Source: Clostridia bacterium
GTDB lineage: Bacteria > Bacillota > Clostridia > Acetivibrionales > DSM-27016
Direction: 5' to 3'
Assembly (NCBI GenBank): GCA_026414765.1
Contig: JAOAIJ010000009.1
Location: 211,088-275,087 of the forward strand
DNA length: 64,000 nucleotides
Within the stretch, counting starts at the first letter, position 1, and each line of letters begins with the position of its first letter. Below are positions 43,017 to 51,700 of the stretch, one piece after another. The position numbers and the translations under genes are program-made. The notes beneath the pieces were generated by a model. The model did no database searches. It was not told where the DNA came from and worked only from the letters and a program-made list of their open reading frames with translations.

Positions 43017-44936
43017 CTAACGTTCATAATAAGTATATCCACGAAGTCCATTATCAAATGCCTTCATTATTTCGCGCCTGTCACCCACACTGATCAGACC
43101 GTCACGTATGGCTTCTTCCGCTGTTTCACGGAAGCGGACCAGCATGTCCTTCGGGTCAAATTCTACGTAAGAAAGTACATCTGCCACACTGTCCCCATGG
43201 ATTTCCTTTACCAGATCATAGTTCCCATCGGGATAGACCCTTACACTGACTACATTTGTGTCCCCAAACAGGTTATGAAGGTCACCTAATGTTTCCTGGT
43301 AAGCACCTACAAGGAAAACACCAAGATAATAGTCATCACCATTTTTTAGTTCGTGTAAAGGCAATGTAGTCCTCACATCATGAAGGTCTATGAAACGGTC
43401 AATCTTACCGTCACAATCACAGGTAATATCTGCAATAACAGCATTGCGCTTTGGCAATTCCAGCAAGCGGTGCAAAGGCATTATGGGGAATAACTGATCA
43501 ATAGCCCAGCTGTCCGGAATAGACTGGAATACAGAAAAATTACAGTAGTAAATGTCTGCAATGGCAATCTCTATATCTTCCAAATCGGGTGGAGCATTTT
43601 TAAGCTTCTGCTTTTCCTTCGCTATCTGATTTATCGTATTCCAGAAGATTTTTTCCGAAAACGCACGTTCCCGGAGACCTATCCTGCCATGCTTGAACAT
43701 ATCACGTATCTCATCCCGGTAGTAAAGCGCATCGTTATAACATTCCTGTATATTTTTAAGTGTAAGGTTCTTATTTACATCGTAAAGGTTTTTTATCTGC
43801 TCCGAGGTATTCTCATCGAGCTTATCCGGTATATCATATTCCTCAAACTTTTCGATATCAAGTACGTTAAAAAGCAATACGGAATAATAAGCCACCGTTG
43901 TGCGTCCCGACTCGGTTACTATCACCGGATGGGGTACATCTCCCGGGTCCAGAATAGACATTACCGCCTCTACGATATCGGAACAGTACTCCTCTACAGT
44001 ATAATTACGGCTGTACGAATAATTTGTATTGGAGCCGTCATAATCAACTGCAAGACCCCCACCCAAATCCAGATAACCCATCGGCGCGCCCTCTTTTACC
44101 AGTTCGGCATACACACGGGTTGCCTCAAGTACAGCTGAACGTATGTCACGGATATTGGGTATCTGTGAGCCAAGGTGATAATGGAGCAGTTTAAGACAAT
44201 CAAGCATATTCTTCTCTTTCAGGGTATCCACCATGGATATGACCTGAGAGACATTCAAACCGAATATGCTGCGGTCACCGCCTGATTCCGTCCAGTGCCC
44301 CCCTGCTTTTGCAGAAAGCTTGATGCGGATTCCGATATTTGGCTTGACTCCCAATGCTTGTGAACGTTCCAATACTATATCCAGTTCTCCAGGAATTTCA
44401 ATGACAAAAAAACATTTGAAACCCATTTTTACGGCATAAAGGCCCAAATCAATAAATTCTTCATCTTTATATCCATTGCAGATGAGGCAGGCTTCCTTAT
44501 CTTTCATTAAAGATAGTGCCGCAACCAACTCTGCTTTGCTGCCTACTTCCAGCCCATGATGATAACGCTGGCCAAATTTGGTCACTTCCTCAACAACCTG
44601 CTGCTGCTGATTTACTTTAATAGGATATACTCCACGGTACTCTCCCTTGTAATTCAGCTTTTTCATTGCCTCTCCAAAAGAGTTGTTAAGAAAGGAGATC
44701 TGTGAATCCAGCAGATTTTCAAAACGCAGCAATACCGGCATGTCAAGTCCACGCTCACGGACACCGGAAATGATATCCATAAGACTGATTGCAGCCGAGT
44801 CATTGTCCTTATACGGGTTTACCAAGACCTCTCCCTTGTCGGAGATAGCAAAATAGCCGGCACCCCAGTTCTTAATACCATAAAGCTCTTCGGACTTTTC
44901 TTTTGTCCATCTACCCAAAAGTTCTGTTTTATTCAT
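43017..44936 (-). CDS. speA: Biosynthetic arginine decarboxylase
   Basis: The 639 residues match SpeA length. It is a fold-III PLP enzyme with Lys in GVYPIKVNQQ, the HYHLGSQIPNIRDIR-type segment HYHLGSQIPN, DLGGGLAVDYDGS and VTESGRTTVAYY, and a C-terminal arm ending YPDGNYDLVKEIHGD. It converts arginine to agmatine, the first step to putrescine without ornithine. Agmatinase or agmatine deiminase is not in the window. The gene has its own terminator and ends close to the polyamine operon on the same strand. Confidence 0.95.
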   Translation of the reverse strand: MNKTELLGRWTKEKSEELYGIKNWGAGYFAISDKGEVLVNPYKDNDSAAISLMDIISGVRERGLDMPVLLRFENLLDSQISFLNNSFGEAMKKLNYKGEYRGVYPIKVNQQQQVVEEVTKFGQRYHHGLEVGSKAELVAALSLMKDKEACLICNGYKDEEFIDLGLYAVKMGFKCFFVIEIPGELDIVLERSQALGVKPNIGIRIKLSAKAGGHWTESGGDRSIFGLNVSQVISMVDTLKEKNMLDCLKLLHYHLGSQIPNIRDIRSAVLEATRVYAELVKEGAPMGYLDLGGGLAVDYDGSNTNYSYSRNYTVEEYCSDIVEAVMSILDPGDVPHPVIVTESGRTTVAYYSVLLFNVLDIEKFEEYDIPDKLDENTSEQIKNLYDVNKNLTLKNIQECYNDALYYRDEIRDMFKHGRIGLRERAFSEKIFWNTINQIAKEKQKLKNAPPDLEDIEIAIADIYYCNFSVFQSIPDSWAIDQLFPIMPLHRLLELPKRNAVIADITCDCDGKIDRFIDLHDVRTTLPLHELKNGDDYYLGVFLVGAYQETLGDLHNLFGDTNVVSVRVYPDGNYDLVKEIHGDSVADVLSYVEFDPKDMLVRFRETAEEAIRDGLISVGDRREIMKAFDNGLRGYTYYER

Positions 44937-45287
44937 GATTCATTACCTTTCATTCAGACAATTAATCACTACTCAATCCATGTAAAATCAGGTTCTTTCA
45001 GTAACCTCATTTGATAAAACAATTTCAGGTTCTTCAGATTGTCGATCTATTTCTGGCAGAGCAGTATTGCATTAATGGCACTTAAGAATATTTAGCGCCA
45101 AAGCCTGTTTTACAATATTCTCCATATGAGTTTATGCATAAACAAGCACTCTAAAGCAAACATTATCATATTGACATAACAATTGTCAACAAGTATAAAA
45201 GTAATGTTCAAACCTGATATTTACAGAATCTGTCAAGCAATCCAGTACCGGAAATTATATAAATTCCAAGTAAAGGAGGAATTCCCA
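44937..45287. other. Divergent spacer between speA and a small gene
   Basis: The 351-bp spacer holds a good plus-strand promoter at 45171-45199. I could not identify a convincing speA promoter. No riboswitch-like structure was seen. Confidence 0.5.
45171..45199 (+). promoter_or_regulatory. Promoter with embedded inverted repeat
   Basis: TTGACA (45171-45176) and TATAAA (45194-45199) are spaced by exactly 17 nt. The -35 is one arm of an inverted repeat TTGACA-N7-TGTCAA (45171-45189), a possible operator. Confidence 0.75.
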
Positions 45288-45428
45288 TTGAAGGAGAAAA
45301 AAAGAGATAAAGATTTAGTCAAAGAAGCTGTAGGTGACCCGGCTTTTTATAACGATCAGATAGGAAAAGACAAAGAGCCTTTTAAGGAAACGATGGAGAA
45401 GAAAAAAGGCAATAAATTCAAAGAATGA
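45288..45428 (+). CDS. Small highly charged protein
   Basis: The gene encodes 46 residues from TTG 45288, with AAGGAGG 8 nt upstream. About half the residues are Lys, Glu or Asp (KEKKRDKDLVKEAVGDPAFY, then KETMEKKKGNKFKE). No Cys or membrane helix is present. It has its own strong promoter and terminator, which supports a real gene. Function unknown. Confidence 0.65.
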   Translation: MKEKKRDKDLVKEAVGDPAFYNDQIGKDKEPFKETMEKKKGNKFKE

Positions 45429-45506
45429 CCTAACCAGCCGTATTAACCCGTTGTGCTGATATCTGTGCAGCAGTATTTTTATACCTTTCTATTTATAGCT
45501 GAAAAA

Positions 45507-45562
45507 AAAGCAAGGATTATCCACATTTTCCGTTAATACAATGTAGCTGATCCTTGCTTTTT
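45507..45562. terminator. Bidirectional terminator
   Basis: AAAAGCAAGGAT pairs with ATCCTTGCTTTT across a long loop, with T tracts on both strands. It serves the small protein gene and the convergent hydrolase gene. Confidence 0.8.
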
Positions 45563-45575
45563 CCCCAATCCGTAG

Positions 45576-46286
45576 TTATTGCACTAGCTGTTTGGCTTCA
45601 AAGGGCTCTCCATGACCGGGATAAACGGTTCTTATGTTCATATTTCTCAATCTGTCTACACTAATCTCCATCGATTTGAAATCGTAAGCATTAGGTGCAG
45701 TATCAGGCTTTTTTATATTCGTAAACATATCCCCGGCAACTAAATCGCCCTCTGCCGAAATAATCCCTATCGAACCTGCAGTATGTCCGGGAGTATGTAC
45801 AATAACCGCTTCAAATCCATGTTCTGCTAAACTATAGCCTTCATCTACTAAAATATCCGGTCTGAATTTCGTAAAATCATCCAGAGTCTTGATAGAAATC
45901 TTCCTAATAATTCTTTTCATAAACAGAAAAATCAATTTATGTATTAAAGATTTGTAGCGGAAGCTCCCCATTACTTTTTCGATGTCCGGGTTCTCAACTA
46001 ATTCCAGGTCATATGGATGCATTGCTATTTTTGCTTTATACTTCTCCCTGATATAAGCAGCATTTGCAGCATGGTCATTATCTCCATGGGTCAGTACTAC
46101 CAGTTTCAGATTCCCGGGCTTGCACCCAGCTTTTTCAAGCTCTTTTTCCAGGCTTTCACGCCTATCAGTAAATTGCTTATCAATTATTGTATGCCCGCCG
46201 GTATCAAATAAAATGAAACTATCGCCAGACTTTCCAAGATAACAGTTTACACCCTGCAAATCAATTCTTATAATTTCCTGCTTCAT
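45576..46286 (-). CDS. Metallo-beta-lactamase-fold hydrolase
   Basis: The protein has 236 residues from ATG 46286, with GGAGG 8 nt upstream. The metal motif is LTHGDNDHA, followed by HTPGHTAGS, AGDMF and YPGHGEP. The first position of the usual HxHxDH is Gly-flanked His and reads HGDNDH, so one ligand position is Asp rather than His. It is likely a hydrolase of the glyoxalase II-like group with unknown substrate. The upstream TetR gene on the same strand may control it. Confidence 0.85.
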   Translation of the reverse strand: MKQEIIRIDLQGVNCYLGKSGDSFILFDTGGHTIIDKQFTDRRESLEKELEKAGCKPGNLKLVVLTHGDNDHAANAAYIREKYKAKIAMHPYDLELVENPDIEKVMGSFRYKSLIHKLIFLFMKRIIRKISIKTLDDFTKFRPDILVDEGYSLAEHGFEAVIVHTPGHTAGSIGIISAEGDLVAGDMFTNIKKPDTAPNAYDFKSMEISVDRLRNMNIRTVYPGHGEPFEAKQLVQ

Positions 46287-46366
46287 AATCATTACCTCCA
46301 ATCAAATTCGTCAACCTATGTATGAATGATGTTCTGTCAGCCTTATTTACTTCCTTTACAGATTTA

Positions 46367-46960
46367 TTACTTATGATTTTTGTGGTATGCACCATGAGTC
46401 TCCTCATATACTTTCATAAACAATTTATCAAATTCTCTTCTTTCAACATTGAAATATCTGGTCCATGATTCAGCAAAGCAGACATAGGCATAATTTGGCA
46501 TAAAGCTGGTGAAAAATTCTGCTATTCTCCTCTCTTGCACATTGTAGCCCTCATCTATATTCCCTTCCATCTCTTTAGCAATTATAGCATCTACAACCTT
46601 ATAAAGAATCGGCTGTTCTTTAGTTTTCTTAAGTGAATCAATTAGAATTACTCTTACCAGATCAGCATTTCTCTGCCCGAATTCATAGTACACATTTTTC
46701 ATCCGTTCAGGAAGTTCCTGTGCCTTTTCCTGATGCGTCTGTCCCGGCTTTGCAGAAATCAAATCAGAATATTCATTAATAAAATTAGTTGTCAGCACTT
46801 CCAGAATTTCATCTTTGCTTTTAAAGTGATAGTAAATAAGGGATTTCGGCACATTTGCCATGCGCGAAATCTCATCAATCCGTGAACCTTCAAAGCTCTT
46901 TTCTGCAAATATCTTTACTGCAGCCTGCAGTATCCTTTCACGTGCATTCACATGATTCAT
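46367..46960 (-). CDS. TetR/AcrR-family regulator
   Basis: The protein has 197 residues. The N-terminal helix-turn-helix has GSRIDEISRMANVPKSLIYYHF, and the C-terminal helical domain contains the ligand region. A perfect palindrome sits just upstream, consistent with autorepression. The metallo-hydrolase gene lies 80 nt downstream on the same strand and is its probable second target. Confidence 0.9.
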   Translation of the reverse strand: MNHVNARERILQAAVKIFAEKSFEGSRIDEISRMANVPKSLIYYHFKSKDEILEVLTTNFINEYSDLISAKPGQTHQEKAQELPERMKNVYYEFGQRNADLVRVILIDSLKKTKEQPILYKVVDAIIAKEMEGNIDEGYNVQERRIAEFFTSFMPNYAYVCFAESWTRYFNVERREFDKLFMKVYEETHGAYHKNHK

Positions 46961-46982
46961 TTATCCCGCCTCCGATTTTAGT

Positions 46983-46996
46983 ACTGAACGTTCAGT
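46983..46996. promoter_or_regulatory. TetR operator palindrome
   Basis: ACTGAACGTTCAGT is a perfect 14-bp palindrome, 22 bp before the TetR start. A degenerate second copy may lie near 47014. Confidence 0.7.
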
Positions 46997-47088
46997 TTTA
47001 TATTATCATTTTATATACTAAACGTCAACAACTAGTAACTATTAATGAGTTATAGTTTCGACACTTACCGTATTCTTTTTGTAATATA

Positions 47089-47117
47089 TTGACTTATTTG
47101 TATTATTCTGTTAACAT
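47089..47117 (+). promoter_or_regulatory. Promoter of the radical SAM/NRPS locus
   Basis: TTGACT (47089-47094) and TAACAT (47112-47117) are spaced by 17 nt, leaving a leader of about 140 nt before the AmrS-like gene. The -10 is weak. Confidence 0.5.
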
Positions 47118-47262
47118 AGCTGTATGAAATAGCTGTAAATTTATGGTAATTAAGAGACATATCAGTCACTTTTTATTACCGGATCCCTGTTTTGAGTTCT
47201 TTGGTGTAGATATTAATACGGAGATATAAGAAATATAAAAAACATATTGAGGAGGGCTTTTT

Positions 47263-48372
47263 ATGAGTAATGCTTATTCAGAGGACGTAAAAAAGCATAA
47301 TTTGCATTTGGAATGGAATGATACGAGAAAAGAGGCCTATCTGTACAGCAAATTGGAAAATAACAGAGTACAGTGCGGATTATGCCCGCGCCGTTGTACT
47401 ATAGGAGAAAACAGCACAGGTTTTTGCAAGGTCAGGAAAAATATTGGCGGAACACTGTATGCCTTGTCTTATGGAAAAGCTACGCATGTAACAATTGAAA
47501 GGATTGAAACAGAAGCATTATTCCACTATAAGCCGGGCAGTAAAATATTGTCCCTGGGAAACTTCGGATGCAACCTTGATTGTGATTACTGCCAGAACTG
47601 GATGTATTCCCAATTCCAATACACCAGTCCGGAACATATCCATGAATATACCATCGACAATGTTATCGAAATGGCACTTTCCAATAATATAGAAATACTA
47701 TCATGGACTTACAATGACCCTGCTGTATGGTTTGAATTTGTAATAGATACGGCCAGAGAGGCAAAGAAGCACGGATTGAAAAATCTCTTCAAGTCCGCAT
47801 TTTTCTTAACACAGGAAGCTGTTGAACAGTTATGTGAGGTAATTGATATATTTGCTATTTCTATAAAGGCTATGGATGAAGGGTATTACAAGAAATTTAC
47901 CAAAGGCTGGCTGCAACCTGTCCTTGACAATGCAAAACTGGTTCACAGCAAGGGTATACATTATGAAATAAGCAACCTGGTTGTCACAGGTTTGACTAAT
48001 ACTAATGAAAACTATGACAAAATGATAGATTTTATTCTGAATGAGTTGTCTCCGGACACGCCGATACATTTTACCAGATTCCATCCTGACTATAAATACA
48101 TGCAATATGAAAAAACGCCAGTTGGAGATGTTGTCTCTGCCAGAAACAGAGCTTTGGAACGCGGCTTGAAATACGCTTATATCGGCAATGCTTTTGAAGG
48201 AGACGCATTGAATTCATATTGTCCCCAGTGCAAGCAATTGCTGATAGAAAGGTATGGATTATTTACATATATCAAGGATTCTCTCTCAAAAGACGGTAAA
48301 TGTAATAATTGTGGCTTCCAAACGACAATAAAGGAAGTAGATTATGCTGACGAGGAAATTGTTTTGAAGTAG
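47263..48372 (+). CDS. AmrS-type radical SAM enzyme
   Basis: The protein has 369 residues. The SAM-cluster motif is Cys103-x3-Cys107-x2-Cys110 (CNLDCDYCQN). An N-terminal Cys set (CGLCPRRCTIG...FCKVR) and a C-terminal CPQC...CNNC zinc-like set are those of the AmrS (PflA-like) family. GEVEN-like ENNRVQCGLC and TYNDPAVWFEF also fit. Its usual partners, AMMECR1 (AmrA) and Memo (AmrB), are absent here. It lies 15 nt before the 97-residue gene and upstream of the NRPS, suggesting a role in that pathway. Reaction unknown. Confidence 0.88.
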   Translation: MSNAYSEDVKKHNLHLEWNDTRKEAYLYSKLENNRVQCGLCPRRCTIGENSTGFCKVRKNIGGTLYALSYGKATHVTIERIETEALFHYKPGSKILSLGNFGCNLDCDYCQNWMYSQFQYTSPEHIHEYTIDNVIEMALSNNIEILSWTYNDPAVWFEFVIDTAREAKKHGLKNLFKSAFFLTQEAVEQLCEVIDIFAISIKAMDEGYYKKFTKGWLQPVLDNAKLVHSKGIHYEISNLVVTGLTNTNENYDKMIDFILNELSPDTPIHFTRFHPDYKYMQYEKTPVGDVVSARNRALERGLKYAYIGNAFEGDALNSYCPQCKQLLIERYGLFTYIKDSLSKDGKCNNCGFQTTIKEVDYADEEIVLK

Positions 48373-48387
48373 AAAGGGGAAGCAGTT

Positions 48388-48681
48388 ATGAAGAAATTTG
48401 AACATATTTGGAACAGCGAGTTTTTTCTTCTCCATATTCAGTTGAATAATAATACCTGCATGCCGTTTCAGGCAACTGTAACAAGAGAGTATGAGGGCGG
48501 AAAACCGAGATCGGAAGTTATTGATATTAAGCGTGAAGAAAAAAGCTACAGGTTTATTGTTTCCAGATCTCATCCCAAGGAAAAAACAGTGGTGATAAAC
48601 TACCCTGAGGGTGTAGTTCTTGAAGCATTCAAAGTTGACGATAGGGCATACTACCCTACCGAATCCTTTTTTGCAGGTTAG
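48388..48681 (+). CDS. 97-residue protein of unknown function in the NRPS locus
   Basis: The protein has 97 residues with AAAGGGG upstream and no membrane helix. It looks like mixed beta structure (ATVTREYEGGKPRSEVIDIK, KTVVINYPEGVVLEAFKV). It lies 15 nt after the AmrS-like gene and about 50 nt before the NRPS start, so it belongs to the operon. Possibilities are an accessory protein or a substrate carrier; neither is supported by a motif that I know. Confidence 0.7.
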   Translation: MKKFEHIWNSEFFLLHIQLNNNTCMPFQATVTREYEGGKPRSEVIDIKREEKSYRFIVSRSHPKEKTVVINYPEGVVLEAFKVDDRAYYPTESFFAG

Positions 48682-48732
48682 AAAACCTAGAAAAATGCTT
48701 ATTTGATTTATAAATTCTCAAGAGGTGCTAAA

Positions 48733-51700
48733 ATGTGTAACGGGCGTGAATACCCACTTACTGGCTACCAAAAAGATATATGGCTGCAGCAGTATATGTA
48801 TCCTGATTTGCCTCTTTTTAACATAGGGGGATATTTTGAATTCAGAGGAAGTGTCGATATTGCCTTATTGAGGGACGCTTTAAGAAAATTAATTATAAAT
48901 AACGATTCCCTGAGGATAACATATACCCTAAAGGGCGGAGAAGTAGTACAGCGCATAACGGATGACATCATAATGCCTATCATAATGCGTGACTACTCCA
49001 GAATGAAAGATGCACACCTGCTGTCGCTCCGCTGGATGAAAAGGAGATTTTGCAGTACATTTGACCTCCTAAATGGGAAATATGCTTATGAATTAGCTAT
49101 TATAAAGGTCCGTTCAGATTTGGTCCATGTCTTTATAAAATCTCATCATATTGTAATGGATGGATGGAGTTTTTCACTTTTCTACAGAAAGCTGTGTGAG
49201 TATTACAATAAAACCCCAGAGGTGCATGGAGAAGCTTACTCATACCTTGAACTGATAAGCAGAGAACAAAATTATTTACAATCTGAGGACTATATAAACG
49301 ATATCAGATTTTGGGGAAATTTCATTAATAGGAGTAAAGGGTCAGAGCAAATATACCCAGGTATTATTAAGTATGCTCAAAATTCTTCTAAGAAAAGTAC
49401 TATAGTAGGATGTAAAATTCCCAAAACCAGAATTGGAAGAATAACTGAGCTGACCAATCAGCTTGAATGTTCGGAATATCAATTTTTCCTTAGTTTGATG
49501 TGCCTTTATTTTGCAAAGCTGCTGAACAAGCATCAATTAGTGGTTGGTATGCCTGTTCTGAACAGAACCAACCATAAGGAAAGACAGACACTAGGCTTAT
49601 ATGCCAACGCTTTACCCCTGGTTATCGATGTGGATATGGACAAACCTTTCGAAAACCTGGTAACAGAGGTTAAAGGCAAGCTCAGACAAGCTTACAGGCA
49701 CTATCGGCTGCCATTCGGCGAAATCCTGAATTCAGCACCTGTCCTCCGGGACAGTGGAAATAATATTTTTGACTTCACCCTTTCGTATATCCAGTTAGAT
49801 GATAGAATCGACCTGAAGAGTTGTTCTGCCGATATTACTATGCTGCACAACGGTTATGAAAGATTTCCGGCGAGTGTATATATCAAGAAGATGATTAAGG
49901 ACGGCAGCGTGAAAATTGAGTTCAGCTGCCAAAAGGATATGTATGATAAGGCTTTTCAGGCAGAAAATCTTACGGAGCATATAATACAGATATTAGAAGA
50001 AACTATAGCCAAAACTGCGGAAGCAATAGGTGAAGTAGAGTTTATTTCGAAGACAGAAACAGAAAAAATAATCAATGAGTTTAATTCCTATAGCCTTAAT
50101 ATCGGCAAAAACACCACTGTTGTCGACCTTTTTGAGAAGAAAGTCAAAAGCGATCCCAGAAAAATAGCTATTGAATTTGGTGATAAGTCAATTTCATATG
50201 CCGAATTGAACAATAGAGCCAATAATCTAGGGAAAGTATTGCGAGAGTACGGAATCGGTCCTGATAAACTAGTGGGCATAATGATTGATCCCAGCATCGA
50301 AATGATTACAGGTGTCTTAGGTATACTAAAAGCAGGAGGAGCATACGTTCCGATTGACCCGCAGTACCCGGCCTCCCGGAATCAATATATTATCGGCCAT
50401 AGTGAAATCGGGATTTTATTAACACAGAAAGACTTGGTTCAGAAGGTTGATTTTAAAGGGAAATGGATATTTATCGAGGATCATATAAATCATTGCAGTA
50501 GTGAAAGCAATCTGGAGAAAACATACAGCAGTGAAAATCTGTTTTCTGTTCATTATACCTCCGGTTCTACAGGGGTACCTAAGGGCGTTATGCTTACTCA
50601 TAAGGGTATGGCCAATATGGGAAAATGGTTCGAGAAAGGGCTCAAAATCAGAAAAAAAGACAGAGTTGCACAAATAGGTTCCCTCTCGTTTGATGCGTCA
50701 ACCTATGAGATATTTATGAGTATTTTGACAGGAGCTACAGTGGTAATTCCGACAAGGGAAGAAATATACGATTTTCGCAAGTTCGAAGAATTTCTTAATA
50801 ATAAGGTAATTTCAGTAACCCTGCAAATCCCAAATTATCTGGCTAATATCAATCCCCAGAATGTAAATTCCCTTCGGCTGCTTATTACCGGGGGGGCTTC
50901 TTTACCTGAGTATCTTGTTGATCTTTGGAAGGATAAGGCTGACGCGGTAATAAATACATACGGTCCGACTGAAACGACCATATATTCTACAGAGTATATT
51001 TGCAGGAAGAACCGCTTTGCAGAGACAGTTCCTATCGGAAAGCCCCTTTTCAACGAAAGAATTTACATACTTAACGAATGGATGAAATTACAGCCTATCG
51101 GAGTTCCCGGTGAAATCTATATAGCGGGGGATGGTGTAACCCGCGGATATTTAAAGGATTCCAAACTTACAGATGAAAAATTTATGGATGATCCATATTA
51201 TAAGGGATCAAGAATGTACAAAACAGGCGATGTAGGAAGATGGCTGCCAGATGGGACAGTTGAGTTTTTAGGAAGAGTAGACAGGATGGTAAAGGTCAGA
51301 GGCTTCCGGGTGGAATTGCCAGAAATAGAAAATTGTATTCTGAAATTTCCTGGTATTAAAAACTGTGCGGTAGTAATGCAAAGAGATGAATCTATTCAGG
51401 AATACCTTATAGCGTATTTCGATGCAGATGAACCTGTCAATAATGATGCCTTAAGGACATATGCCAGCCAGAAATTACCCCACTATATGATACCAACATA
51501 TTTTGCACAGTTCTCTTCACTCCCTTTGATGCCAAACGGTAAAATTGATTATAATGCTATACCCGCATTTGATCGCTCCATGCTGGTTAATGAGGGCGTA
51601 AGCGAGGAGATCAGTGAACTGGAGGAAAAACTTTGCAAAGCCTTTGCTGCTTGCCTTGGAGTTGAATATATCCATTCAGATAATGATTTCTTCAGCTATG

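Noticed and set aside
43689..44138. A 149-codon open frame on the plus strand
   Set aside because: It lies wholly antisense to the well-supported speA gene and lacks a ribosome site.
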